A DNA stretch of 64,000 nucleotides from Candidatus Vagococcus giribetii (GTDB lineage Bacteria; Bacillota; Bacilli; Lactobacillales; Vagococcaceae): positions 24,269 through 88,268 of the forward strand of contig NZ_JAFLVX010000002.1 in the NCBI RefSeq assembly GCF_017316185.1, given 5' to 3'. The notes under the pieces were generated by a model that worked only from the letters and a program-made list of their open reading frames with translations, was not told where the DNA came from and ran no database searches. Below are positions 8,476 through 16,762 of this stretch, one piece after another; positions within the stretch are counted from its first letter, which is position 1, and each line of letters begins with the position of its first letter. Made by a program: the position numbers and the translations under genes.

Positions 8476-8516
8476 CTTGTTGAAGGTAGACAAATAGAAA
8501 AAAAGGATGAGATAAA

Positions 8517-8996
8517 ATGAAGATAAAAATAATTGCAGTAGGAAAACTAAAAGAGAAGTACTTAAAACAAGGTATAGCTGAATACGAAAAACGATTAGGT
8601 AAGTATTGCAAGTTTGAGATTATTGAAGTACCTGATGAAAAAGCACCAGAAAACTTAAGTGACGCAGAGATGCTACAAGTAAAAGAAAAAGAAGGACAAA
8701 AAATACTGTCTAAAATATCAGATAGTGACTACGTATTTGCCTTAGCAATTCAGGGAAAAGAAATCACCTCAGAAGGCTTTGCTGAGCAAATTGATAGTCT
8801 ATCAACACGAGGAACTAGCTCATTCGCCTTTGTGATTGGAGGCTCGCTAGGATTGTCAGAAGAGGTAATGAAGAGAAGTGACGCTCAAATCTCCTTTGGT
8901 CGCTTGACTTATCCACATCAGCTAATGCGCTTGATCTTAACAGAGCAAGTGTATCGTTGTTTTAGGATAATACATGGGCATGCGTATCATAAATAG
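8517..8996 (+). CDS. rlmH: 23S rRNA (pseudouridine1915-N3)-methyltransferase RlmH (OrfX)
   Basis: SPOUT methyltransferase that modifies pseudouridine 1915 in helix 69 of 23S rRNA using S-adenosylmethionine. Seen: the conserved start [15 protein letters not shown], the knot region [13 protein letters not shown], and the terminal [20 protein letters not shown]-like segment ending HGHAYHK. The 159-aa length is exact for the family. Known: the 3' end of this gene is the attachment site for SCC elements in staphylococci. Here the same 3' end (CGTATCATAAATAG) is followed by a short accessory island. Confidence 0.98.
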   Translation: MKIKIIAVGKLKEKYLKQGIAEYEKRLGKYCKFEIIEVPDEKAPENLSDAEMLQVKEKEGQKILSKISDSDYVFALAIQGKEITSEGFAEQIDSLSTRGTSSFAFVIGGSLGLSEEVMKRSDAQISFGRLTYPHQLMRLILTEQVYRCFRIIHGHAYHK

Positions 8997-9007
8997 GTGA
9001 GGTTGAT
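8986..9007 (+). repeat. rlmH 3'-end att-like sequence, left copy
   Basis: ATCATAAATAGGTGAGG and its flank overlap the rlmH stop codon. An imperfect copy at 11076-11096 (ATCATAAACAGTGAAG, about 17 of 22 positions allowing one gap) closes the accessory island. This resembles the direct repeats that flank elements inserted at rlmH, but the copies have diverged and no recombinase is present. Confidence 0.4.
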
Positions 9008-9027
9008 TAGATTAGGAGGAAAATATT

Positions 9028-10053
9028 ATGAATGAATTTGATATAATAATACCTAATGAATCAGAATTAATAATCGATGTAACAGATATAAGCCTATATG
9101 ATTATAATTTTGAAGCTTTTTCGTTAAGTAGTTTGCAAGAAACAGCTAATGCTCAAGTAAATAATAAGATATTGAATAAGCTTACCAATATGATTGTGGA
9201 AAACGCTTCAACAATAGGAGAGTTAAAAAATCTATTTGATAGTCAAAAAACTGAATATGTAGCAGATTTATCTAAAGTAGCAAAAGAAAAATTAGCTAGT
9301 GGTGAGTGGAAACTAGGCGTGAGAGCTAAAACAGGAGAAACATATGCAGTAATTAAAGATGCTGCAACTGGAAGAAGCCAAAGTTTTGTAACTTTAAAAG
9401 AAAAAGTAATGACTGATTTAGGTATGTTACCACAGTTAGCAGCAGTTCAATATCAATTGAAAGAAATATCAGAACAGATACAAACACTAACTCAAGCAGT
9501 TACTAGAGTGGAACAAGGTCAATATGATGATCGGTATGCAGGATTCATTAGTTCTAGACAAATGGTGTTAGAAGGAATGTCCGTATCTGATGAAACGATT
9601 AGGAAAAACTTATTGTCTTCAGCAATAAACTTGAATAATGAAACGATTGGAAAATTAATGTTTTCAATTCATAGAAATTCATTAGAACTAATCAACGATA
9701 AGACAAAAACAAAAGATATAATTAGGTTAGAAAAACATTTAACAGAATCATTAAGTTATCTAAATGCATCAGTTCAATTGAACGTAGTAGCATATACAAC
9801 ATTAGGTGAAGCTAAAGCAATATCAACAACCCTTAGAAATTATAAAGCATTTGTTGATCAAACCTTATTAAGTGATAAGACCAAAGACAATCGTTCTATT
9901 GCATGGTTAATTGATAATAATCGAAAAGAAGATGATGGACAATTTTTAGAGATGTCACAAAAAGTATCAACAAAAATAGAATCATTAATCACAAATAAAG
10001 AGATAGAGGTTGGAGATGAGGGAAATGAACGAATCAAAGAAGAAAGTTTGTAA
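9028..10053 (+). CDS. Unknown coiled-coil protein in rlmH-adjacent island
   Basis: Not recognised. 341 aa, soluble, with no signal peptide or membrane helix. Seen: an acidic beta-like N-terminus, a likely coiled coil at about 140-170 (QLKEISEQIQTLTQAVTRVEQ), and a helical C-terminal half. It has a good AGGAGG site eight to nine bases before ATG. It overlaps the next gene, so both are probably translated together, and an EVE-HNH nuclease follows. Codon and base use is AT-rich, as in accessory genes. A role linked to the nuclease is only suggested by context. Confidence 0.6.
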   Translation: MNEFDIIIPNESELIIDVTDISLYDYNFEAFSLSSLQETANAQVNNKILNKLTNMIVENASTIGELKNLFDSQKTEYVADLSKVAKEKLASGEWKLGVRAKTGETYAVIKDAATGRSQSFVTLKEKVMTDLGMLPQLAAVQYQLKEISEQIQTLTQAVTRVEQGQYDDRYAGFISSRQMVLEGMSVSDETIRKNLLSSAINLNNETIGKLMFSIHRNSLELINDKTKTKDIIRLEKHLTESLSYLNASVQLNVVAYTTLGEAKAISTTLRNYKAFVDQTLLSDKTKDNRSIAWLIDNNRKEDDGQFLEMSQKVSTKIESLITNKEIEVGDEGNERIKEESL

Positions 10054-10216
10054 GTACCCAAAATGTCAAAAAGAGATACCAGGAGAAAAAGGGCTATTTT
10101 GTAGTCATCATAAAAAATCAGTTAAAGAGAAGGGAAAAGCAGTTGGAACTGGAACTGCGGCAGTTGTAGGAACTTTGGGAGTAATTTTATTGACTGCTAT
10201 AAGTATCGAAGATTAG
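10016..10216 (+). CDS. Small zinc-ribbon-like protein with C-terminal membrane helix
   Basis: About 66 aa. Seen: a C-x4-C...C-x2-H pattern (CKYPKCQKE...LFCSHHKK) that could bind one zinc ion, a Lys-rich linker, and a Gly/Ala/Val/Leu/Ile-rich tail (TAAVVGTLGVILLTA) able to cross the membrane. It overlaps the preceding gene by 38 bp. Possible starts are TTG 10010, ATG 10016 and ATG 10025; 10016 was chosen because GAGG lies six bases upstream. Function unknown. Overlap on one side and close spacing to the HNH gene on the other imply one transcript. Confidence 0.55.
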   Translation: MREMNESKKKVCKYPKCQKEIPGEKGLFCSHHKKSVKEKGKAVGTGTAAVVGTLGVILLTAISIED

Positions 10217-10240
10217 TCAAGAAAAGGGGAAAGATATTCA

Positions 10241-11002
10241 ATGACCTACTGGATAGGACCTTGTAATCCTAATTATTATGACGTTAGGGGTGCTTTAGAT
10301 CAATTTGATAATGAAGTTGATTGGACAAAGAGAATAAGTATTGAAATTGGAGATATCTTCTATATTTACGAATCCAAAACATCTAAACGAATTATTGCTA
10401 AGTTAGAGGTGATTGATAACCAAGTAACTGATAAAAATAGACTTAAAGATGATATGTTTTGGAAAGAAGAAGTCAAGATTAGTAAAACAGGTTATTTTAG
10501 AATGAAACTTATTACAATGTTTGATGAAGGTATGGATAGAGCTTGGTTAAAAAATAATGGCTTAAAAAGTTATTTACAGAGTCCCGAACGAATTAATTCT
10601 GAACTTTTGACAGCAATCTTATCTTGGGAATTAGATAATGATATTAAAAATAATGAATCTAGTTCTGATCTAACAACATTATTAATTGATAAAGAAGGAA
10701 AACGAATAGGATATTATACTTACAGATATGAAAGAAATTCAAAATTAAGACAAGCAGCTATTAATTACCATGGCTTGAGTTGTGCTTGTTGTGAGTTTAA
10801 TTTTGGTCAAACATATGGTGAAATTGGCAAGGATTTTATTGAGATTCACCATACGAAACCAATTTCTAGTTTTACAGATGAAGAAATAGTAAATCCTATA
10901 ACTGATTTGATCCCCTTATGCTCAAATTGTCATAGAATGATTCATAGGAGAAAAGGAAAAGTGTTAACAATAGATGAATTGAAAAATTTGTTAAGAAAAT
11001 AA
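10241..11002 (+). CDS. EVE-HNH endonuclease, predicted modification-dependent (type IV) restriction enzyme
   Basis: Seen: an N-terminal EVE/PUA-like domain (MTYWIGPCNP, then IGDIFYIYES) of about 120 residues and a C-terminal HNH nuclease with CACC, EIHHTKPIS and LIPLCSNCHRMIH, which fits the McrA-type zinc-bound HNH fold. Known: EVE domains bind modified bases such as 5-methyl- or hydroxymethylcytosine, and EVE-HNH fusions cut modified DNA. Inferred: defence against phages with modified DNA. It is the last gene of the three-gene island behind rlmH. The AAAAGGGGA site lies rather far (about 12 bases) from its ATG. Confidence 0.85.
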   Translation: MTYWIGPCNPNYYDVRGALDQFDNEVDWTKRISIEIGDIFYIYESKTSKRIIAKLEVIDNQVTDKNRLKDDMFWKEEVKISKTGYFRMKLITMFDEGMDRAWLKNNGLKSYLQSPERINSELLTAILSWELDNDIKNNESSSDLTTLLIDKEGKRIGYYTYRYERNSKLRQAAINYHGLSCACCEFNFGQTYGEIGKDFIEIHHTKPISSFTDEEIVNPITDLIPLCSNCHRMIHRRKGKVLTIDELKNLLRK

Positions 11003-11029
11003 TTGTGAGAGGGCAAAATAATGTTAGTT

Positions 11030-11059
11030 GTTGTTAGTGTTGTGATAACCACTAACAAT
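11030..11059. repeat. Inverted repeat behind the HNH gene
   Basis: TTGTTAGTG (11031-11039) pairs with CACTAACAA (11050-11058) around a 10-base loop. There is no T-run, so it is not a clear terminator. It lies 17 bp before the right att-like repeat and could be an operator or recombination-site component. Confidence 0.4.
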
Positions 11060-11075
11060 AGCCTATACTACTCGC

Positions 11076-11096
11076 ATCATAAACAGTGAAGCTAAT
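11076..11096 (+). repeat. rlmH 3'-end att-like sequence, right copy
   Basis: ATCATAAACAGTGAAG aligns with the rlmH 3' end at 8986-9007 with one gap and about four mismatches. It marks the possible right end of the island. Neither copy is in a gene other than rlmH. Confidence 0.4.
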
Positions 11097-11160
11097 CTAA
11101 TCATATAAAAAATAAAAGAAAACCTAAAAATTTACAAAATGAATCACACTAAGAACTACA

Positions 11161-11208
11161 AAAAGATAATAAATTTGAGTATTAATCTCAGATTTATCAT
11201 CTTTTTTT
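11161..11208. terminator. Bidirectional terminator, HNH gene and mocR-type gene
   Basis: An imperfect stem, AAAAGATAATAAATTTGAG (11161-11179) with CTCAGATTTATCATCTTTT (11187-11205), is flanked by A-run and T-run. It serves the convergent genes on both sides. Confidence 0.8.
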
Positions 11209-11232
11209 CAATAAAACTAGCCATTGTAGAAG

Positions 11233-12573
11233 TTAATCAACATTAAGTTTTATTATTTCTTCATAAATAATTGGGAAAGCTTCTGAAATTTCTTTAGCGG
11301 TTACTTTTGCTATTGAAATTCTAATGGAGTTGTCGAAATGTTGTTTAAAAAAATAATTAGAGATGTTACTAACAACAAAAATATTCAATTTTTTGAGATT
11401 TTCAATTAACTGATCAATGGAGAAATTATCTTTAAATTGGATACTAGAATAATAACCATCAAAACCAGTGTAGTTTACGATTGTCTTATCCCAATGGGCG
11501 ATGCATTTTTTTATCATTTTAATTTTATTTTTCAACTCGCTGTTAATCATTGATTTGTTTTTTTCTAAAAAGTTATTTTGAATTAAAATCCCTAACATAG
11601 ATTGAGAAATAAGTGGAGGAGTATAGTAAGCAGTATGCATTATTTTATCGACAGCAGCATGGTAAAATTCTTGCAATTCTGCGGGTACAATAACAAACCC
11701 AATTCTTAAGTAAGGTAATATTTTAGTAAACGACCCTAAAAAAATGCAGTTTTTCCCGGAAGCTAAATAATGAAGAGTTGTATAGTTGGGAATATAATTG
11801 GCATCTAAAAAATAATCGTCTTCTGCAATATAAACATCGTATTCTTGAGCCAAAGCAACAATTTTATTTCTTTGATTAACAGATAAAGTTGTGCCTAAAG
11901 GGTTATGATTTCTAGGAGTTAAATAAAAAAATTTAATCTCTTTAGTTTTAAAAATAGCTTCTAATTCTAATAAATCAAAACCGTCTTTTGTTCGTTTTAT
12001 TGTATAAATATTTTCGTGTGGTGTCTCTAAAAATATATCTACTACAAATCGGTAAGTAGGCTCTTCAAGTAAGATATTTTTCCGGTTGTTTGGAAATTTC
12101 ATTTTAAAAAGCGTGTACACAGTTTGTTGGATTCCCATTGTTAAAAATAGACTGTCTTCTTTCGTATAAATCCCCATATTACTTAGTGTTTTAGTTAATT
12201 GTTTTACAACATTTGAAACACCAACAACATCGGCATCTAAAGATTCCATTTGATAGGCTTCTAAAGCAAGAGAGAGACTTTGTTTGGCATAAGGAATATG
12301 GAAAGTCCCCATTAATGGGTTACCAGATTCTAAATGATACCCCGTACTTTTTTTACTTCGCTCGGGTATAAAAGAAGAGTAGTAACCACTTTTATTTTTT
12401 ACATAAACAAATTGTTGCTCTTTTAAATTAAGATAAGCTCTAATCACAGTTCCACGGCTACAGTTATATTCTTTACTTAGTTGATTAATGGAAGGTAATT
12501 TGTCACCCGATTTATACTCTCCTTCTCGCATAGAGTTAAGAATATCCTGACTGATCTGTAAGTATTTCTCCAT
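11233..12573 (-). CDS. MocR/GntR-family regulator with aminotransferase-like domain
   Basis: 446 aa. Seen: an N-terminal GntR winged helix (about 1-70: GDKLPSINQLSKEYNCSRGT) and a C-terminal class I aminotransferase fold with NPLGTTLS, AEDDY and the PLP-lysine motif SFTKILPYLRIGF. Known: MocR proteins bind pyridoxal phosphate or amino-compound aldimines and control nearby genes. It is divergent from a PTS permease and a MupG-like protein, so it probably controls them, perhaps in answer to an amino sugar or amino-acid-like effector. That target is inferred from position. The promoter between the genes carries a CTAGTCTAGT direct repeat (near 12627-12636). Confidence 0.9.
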   Translation of the reverse strand: MEKYLQISQDILNSMREGEYKSGDKLPSINQLSKEYNCSRGTVIRAYLNLKEQQFVYVKNKSGYYSSFIPERSKKSTGYHLESGNPLMGTFHIPYAKQSLSLALEAYQMESLDADVVGVSNVVKQLTKTLSNMGIYTKEDSLFLTMGIQQTVYTLFKMKFPNNRKNILLEEPTYRFVVDIFLETPHENIYTIKRTKDGFDLLELEAIFKTKEIKFFYLTPRNHNPLGTTLSVNQRNKIVALAQEYDVYIAEDDYFLDANYIPNYTTLHYLASGKNCIFLGSFTKILPYLRIGFVIVPAELQEFYHAAVDKIMHTAYYTPPLISQSMLGILIQNNFLEKNKSMINSELKNKIKMIKKCIAHWDKTIVNYTGFDGYYSSIQFKDNFSIDQLIENLKKLNIFVVSNISNYFFKQHFDNSIRISIAKVTAKEISEAFPIIYEEIIKLNVD

Positions 12574-12651
12574 ATAAAATTCACCTCTTTATTTATTATT
12601 ATAGTACCAATTTTTTACAATCTATACTAGTCTAGTTGACGATTAGTAGCG

Positions 12652-12680
12652 TTGAATTTCGTTATGAAAACGCATAATAT
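12652..12680 (+). promoter_or_regulatory. Promoter of the EIIC/mupG-like operon
   Basis: TTGAAT (12652-12657) and TAATAT (12675-12680) are 17 bp apart. GCGTT and AACGC half-sites flank the -35 region, and CTAGTCTAGT lies about 20 bp upstream, a possible MocR-type operator. Confidence 0.6.
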
Positions 12681-12719
12681 TTAATTTGTTGGAAGTAATA
12701 ATTTTTTAGGAGGATGAAA

Positions 12720-14117
12720 ATGAATAAAGTAACGGAGTTTATAGAAAAACATCTTTTACCTGTAGCTACAAAGATAGGGAATGAAAAGCATTTACTGGCC
12801 ATAAGGGACGCATTTATTACAATGATGCCAATTACAATGGCAGGAGCAATAGCTGTGTTATTAAATGCCTTCACTAGAGATATTCCTAATCAATACTTGG
12901 GAGTTGGAAATGGGATAACAACATTCTTTGAACCTTTGATTGCTATTAATGGCTTGATTTGGACAGGTTCTTTAGCAATTATGGCACTTGTTTTTTCTGC
13001 TTCATTAGGTTATCAATTAGCTAAAGCTTATGAGGTGAATCCACTAGGAGGGATGTTTGTTTCTTTATCTTCTTTTGTAATGGGAATTCCTCAAATGGCT
13101 AAAATTTCTTTAGATTTAGCGGAAGGATTACCAAAAAATGTTTCTAATCTAATTGTTGATGCAGGTGGTGTTGTCAACACTGTAGATGGTGTAACTAAGC
13201 TAGAGTCTAGCGCATGGGGTTATTTTAATTTTGGTCAGTACTTTGGTGGTACTGGATTGTTTACAGCTATGATTTTCAGTTTTATTTCAGTATTAATTTA
13301 TGCGTTTCTATTGAAACGTAATATAATCATTAAATTACCAGAATCTGTTCCACCAGCTGTTTCTAAAGCATTTGCAGGGATTATTCCAGGAACAGTTGCA
13401 TTATATGCCAGTGGATTAATTTATTATTTATTCGAAAAACTAACTTCACAAAATATGATTGATTGGATAGCAAGTGCTATTCAAGCACCATTAATAAATA
13501 TGTCACAAGGATTCTTTGCCGTTTTAATTATCACTTTATTAGTTCATGTTCTTTGGGTCTTTGGTTTACACGGAACTAATATTATGGGAGCTGTTTTCCA
13601 ATCATTATACGGAGTAGCAATGGTTGAAAACACAAATGCGTTTCAAAGTGGCGCTGACATTCCTTACAAATGGTCTGCAGCATCATTTGATGTGTTTGTA
13701 TGGCCTGGTGGAGCAGGTGTAACGTTGGCGTTAATTATTGCCTTATTGATTTTTTCAAAAAGATCTGAACAACGTACGGTTGCTAAGTTAGGATTAGCTC
13801 CAGGATTGTTTAATATTAATGAACCTATCATGTTTGGTTTACCAGTCGTATTAAATCCTCTTTATATGATTCCATTTATTGTCGCTCCTTTAGTAACGGC
13901 AACAATATCTTATTTTGCAACTATTTGGGGCTTCGTTGATCCAGTAGTTGTGACAGTTCCTTGGGTGATGCCCCCAGTATTAAGTGGCTTTTTAGCAACT
14001 GCTGGTGACTGGAGATCGATTGTTTTATCTTTAGTAAATATCGGTATATCAATATTTATTTGGGCACCATTTGTGATAGCAGCAGGTAAAGACGCTATCA
14101 ATAACAATAATTCTTAA
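12720..14117 (+). CDS. PTS cellobiose/oligosaccharide-family permease, EIIC component
   Basis: 465 aa, polytopic membrane protein of the lactose/cellobiose (CelB) EIIC family. Seen: the N-terminal EKHLLPVATKIGNEKHL segment, many hydrophobic helices, LLVHVLWVFGLHGTNIMG and FNINEPIMFGLPVVLNP, the hallmark EIIC motifs. It carries sugar across the membrane with phosphorylation by EIIB; no EIIA or EIIB gene is nearby, so these must come from elsewhere. Start: an ATG at 12714 abuts AGGAGG, while the ATG at 12720 is six bases away and was chosen. It is followed 14 bp later by the MupG-like gene. Substrate unknown, possibly a muropeptide-derived disaccharide or a beta-glucoside. Confidence 0.92.
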   Translation: MNKVTEFIEKHLLPVATKIGNEKHLLAIRDAFITMMPITMAGAIAVLLNAFTRDIPNQYLGVGNGITTFFEPLIAINGLIWTGSLAIMALVFSASLGYQLAKAYEVNPLGGMFVSLSSFVMGIPQMAKISLDLAEGLPKNVSNLIVDAGGVVNTVDGVTKLESSAWGYFNFGQYFGGTGLFTAMIFSFISVLIYAFLLKRNIIIKLPESVPPAVSKAFAGIIPGTVALYASGLIYYLFEKLTSQNMIDWIASAIQAPLINMSQGFFAVLIITLLVHVLWVFGLHGTNIMGAVFQSLYGVAMVENTNAFQSGADIPYKWSAASFDVFVWPGGAGVTLALIIALLIFSKRSEQRTVAKLGLAPGLFNINEPIMFGLPVVLNPLYMIPFIVAPLVTATISYFATIWGFVDPVVVTVPWVMPPVLSGFLATAGDWRSIVLSLVNIGISIFIWAPFVIAAGKDAINNNNS

Positions 14118-14131
14118 GGAGTACGTAATTA

Positions 14132-15220
14132 ATGAAACGTGAAATAGGTATATCTATCTATCCAGATGCAAGTAATAATGAAGAGGACCGCATTTATATT
14201 GAAAAAGCTGCTAAATTAGGTTACACAAGAATGTTCATTAGTATGCTAGAAGTTAGTGAAGGAAAAGAGACAGTCAAAAGAAAATTTAAGGAATTAATAT
14301 CTTATAGCCGAGACAAGGGATTTGAGGTTATTCTAGATGTCGCTCCCAATATTTTTGATGATCTTGGTATTTCTTACGATGATCTATCTTTTTTCGCTGA
14401 ACTTGAAGCACACGGTGTTAGATTAGATGTAGGTTTTGATGGGTTTAAAGAATCTTTGATGACTTTCAATGAACATGATTTAATCATCGAATTAAACATG
14501 AGTAATAATGTTGCTTATTTAGATAATATTTTTACATATAAACCAAATGCTTCAGCAATCTACGGTTGTCATAATTTTTACCCACAAAAAAATACAGGAC
14601 TTCCTTTTGACTTCTTTGTAGAATGTAGTCAGCGTTTTAAAAGCAAAGGACTAAAAACAGCGGCTTTTGTAACGTGTTCAAATGGAAATCAAGGCCCTTG
14701 GGATATTAATGACGGTTTACCAACATTAGAAGAACATCGTAATATGCCTTTAACTAGTCAAGTTAAACACTTATTTGCAACTGACTTAATTGACGTTGTT
14801 ATTATAGGAAATGGATATGCCACTGATAAAGAGTTAGAAGAAATGGCTCAAGTTAATCGCAATCAAGTTGAATTTTTATATGATTCTATTGGAGAGCATT
14901 CCGAATTAGAAAAGAATATTATTGAAGAACAACATTATCGACGTGGAGATATCACTTCTCAAGTAATCAGATCAACACAAGTTCGAGTAAAATATCAAAA
15001 TAACGATAATCCATCTAATCAAAAAGAGGCTCGTTTTGAAGTTGGAGATATTGTAATAGGTAATAATGATTTTGGTAAATACAAAAATGAATTACAAGTA
15101 GTGTTAGAACCACATGAAGATTCAAGAAAAAATTTGGTTGGAAAGATCTCAAAAGATGAAATAATGTTATTAAAATATATTCATCCATGGAGTAAATTTA
15201 AATTTAAACAAAATCAGTAG
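14132..15220 (+). CDS. DUF871/MupG-family 6-phospho-glycosidase-like protein
   Basis: 362 aa, PF05913 (DUF871) family. Known: the family includes MupG, a 6-phospho-N-acetylmuramidase that splits MurNAc-6-phosphate-GlcNAc after PTS import. Seen: GISIYPDASNNEEDRIYIEKA at the N-terminus, FEVILDVAPNIFDDLG, LDVGFDG and the conserved YGCHNFYP, consistent with a TIM barrel (about 1-240) followed by a C-terminal cyclophilin-like domain with DIVIGNNDFGKYKNEL. It shares a transcript with the upstream EIIC. Inferred: cytoplasmic cleavage of the phosphorylated sugar delivered by that permease, perhaps cell-wall recycling. Confidence 0.88.
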   Translation: MKREIGISIYPDASNNEEDRIYIEKAAKLGYTRMFISMLEVSEGKETVKRKFKELISYSRDKGFEVILDVAPNIFDDLGISYDDLSFFAELEAHGVRLDVGFDGFKESLMTFNEHDLIIELNMSNNVAYLDNIFTYKPNASAIYGCHNFYPQKNTGLPFDFFVECSQRFKSKGLKTAAFVTCSNGNQGPWDINDGLPTLEEHRNMPLTSQVKHLFATDLIDVVIIGNGYATDKELEEMAQVNRNQVEFLYDSIGEHSELEKNIIEEQHYRRGDITSQVIRSTQVRVKYQNNDNPSNQKEARFEVGDIVIGNNDFGKYKNELQVVLEPHEDSRKNLVGKISKDEIMLLKYIHPWSKFKFKQNQ

Positions 15221-15312
15221 TTATTTTATGATGGTAAATAAAAATACTCAAACTAATTTAAAGATTTAACAATTTCTCTATCCATCTCCCCAATTATATA
15301 ACCTAAAAAAAT

Positions 15313-15354
15313 AAGAATGCCCAAAATCAGATGTTGATTTTGGGTATTCTTTTT
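15313..15354. terminator. Bidirectional terminator, mupG-like gene and ROK gene
   Basis: AAGAATGCCCAAAATCA (15313-15329) pairs with TGATTTTGGGTATTCTT (15335-15351) with one G-T wobble, loop 5 nt, with A-run before and T-run after. Confidence 0.92.
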
Positions 15355-15371
15355 AACTAAATATGTTCAAA

Positions 15372-16553
15372 CTAGTTCAAATACATTCGATCAACACATA
15401 GCCCAGTAGCAGCAACAGCGCCGTTAATTTCTTGATAAGGCTTTAAGGTGACCACTTGTTTCTTCTCAGTACTTAGCAGTGTTTTATTTTTATCAATATG
15501 CTCTTGTAGCAACTTGAATAGTTGAGGTTCATCAAATAACTGTCCGTGAATGATGATTCGCCTAGAATCAATGATCATACCTAAGTTATTTAGGGTAATA
15601 GCTAGGTATTTAATAGCATTAGAAAGAATGTTCATCACACCCTCATCTCCTAATTGAAAGGCTTTTAGTATGGTTTCAATAGATAATTTATCTCTATTTG
15701 TACAAAGTTGCCTTAAATAAGTAGTTTCAGAGTTGTCATATAAAATTTGAGATTTCTTAATAATCCAAGCTTCACTAGCGTATGTTTGTAAACAACCACG
15801 CTTACCGCATTCACATAATTCCCCATCAGGATGGACAATCATGTGGCCAACTTCCCCAATGATGACATTCGTGAGTCCATATAATTTACCCTCATAAATA
15901 CTAGAGCAGAACATACCGCGTCCCACATGAAGTATAGAGTAATTATCATCTGTAGGGCTATTGTTATAAAGTCTTTCAGAAATAGCTAGACACTCAACAT
16001 TATTACTAAAAAAGATCGGTCCATCAAAATATTCTGGTAACTGATCAAAAATAAAATGTTCCCAGAATGGGTTGTTTGTTTGGATACCTTGTTTAGATTC
16101 AGAAAAATGCCCAGGTAATGCCATGCCGATTGCTTTAGGTTGATACGTTTTATTGTTAGTCACAAATGTTTTACAAGCATCATAAAAAATATCAGTTGTT
16201 AAGCCATCTTCAAAGTTTCTAGCAAAGATAACTTCCTTTTCAAAAGTAGTTCCTTTATTGTCACAAACAACAAAGGAAAAGAATTTTTCAGAAAGCTCTA
16301 TCCCAATATAATAACTATGCTGGCTAGAAATGGTGAGCAGTATTTTTTTTCTGCCTGATTTAATATGTGTGTCATTTTTTTCACCGATTTCTTGGATGAG
16401 TCCTTCATTAATCAACTCTCCAGTGATTTCACTAACGGTTGCAGGTGTGATACCTGTTTGTTTTGAAATGTCAATTCGCGAGATAGGAGATTGAGTATAA
16501 ATGATGGTTAAGACTTTGATAAGTCTATCGCGTTGTATTTTAGTTAATTTCAT
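15372..16553 (-). CDS. ROK-family transcriptional repressor (NagC/XylR type)
   Basis: 393 aa. Seen: an N-terminal winged helix (about 10-65, QSPISRIDISKQTGITPATVSE), an ATP-binding-like YIGIELSEKF segment and the zinc motif CECGKRGCLQTYAS. Known: ROK repressors release DNA when bound to a sugar or sugar phosphate. It diverges from the TIM-barrel gene and a second EIIC, whose promoter carries an AT-rich palindrome that fits a ROK operator. Inferred: local repressor of that sugar cluster. Confidence 0.92.
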   Translation of the reverse strand: MKLTKIQRDRLIKVLTIIYTQSPISRIDISKQTGITPATVSEITGELINEGLIQEIGEKNDTHIKSGRKKILLTISSQHSYYIGIELSEKFFSFVVCDNKGTTFEKEVIFARNFEDGLTTDIFYDACKTFVTNNKTYQPKAIGMALPGHFSESKQGIQTNNPFWEHFIFDQLPEYFDGPIFFSNNVECLAISERLYNNSPTDDNYSILHVGRGMFCSSIYEGKLYGLTNVIIGEVGHMIVHPDGELCECGKRGCLQTYASEAWIIKKSQILYDNSETTYLRQLCTNRDKLSIETILKAFQLGDEGVMNILSNAIKYLAITLNNLGMIIDSRRIIIHGQLFDEPQLFKLLQEHIDKNKTLLSTEKKQVVTLKPYQEINGAVAATGLCVDRMYLN

Positions 16554-16640
16554 CAGAATTCCTCCACTAGTAATAAAATTAGTATAGCATATTGATTATT
16601 TTTTATAAACAACTTTAGGTGGATAAGTCATATTTATCGA

Positions 16641-16669
16641 TTGACAAATAATAAAAAATTATTTATTAT
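16641..16669 (+). promoter_or_regulatory. Promoter with overlapping palindromic operator
   Basis: A perfect TTGACA (16641-16646) and TATTAT (16664-16669) are 17 bp apart. AAATAAT (16646-16652) and ATTATTT (16658-16664) form a palindrome filling the spacer, an ideal site for repression, presumably by the adjacent ROK protein. Confidence 0.75.
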
Positions 16670-16681
16670 GAATTTAATAAT

Positions 16682-16738
16682 AAAAAAGAATCAAATTACG
16701 TATTTTTATATTATTTTAAATCTAATTGATTCTTTTTT
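16682..16738 (+). terminator. Leader hairpin with T-run (possible attenuator)
   Basis: AAAAAAGAATCAAATTA (16682-16698) pairs with TAATTGATTCTTTTTT (16723-16738) with one bulge. It lies between the promoter and the ribosome site of the next gene, and the 3' arm ends in six T. It looks like an intrinsic terminator inside the leader. Readthrough control could add to repression; no antiterminator site was recognised. Confidence 0.5.
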
Positions 16739-16762
16739 GTAATTAATCAGGAGGGTGAAGTT

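Noticed and set aside
8996-11096. Complete SCC element at rlmH
   Set aside because: No ccr recombinase or mec-type gene is present, and the flanking repeats are too diverged for a mobile element.
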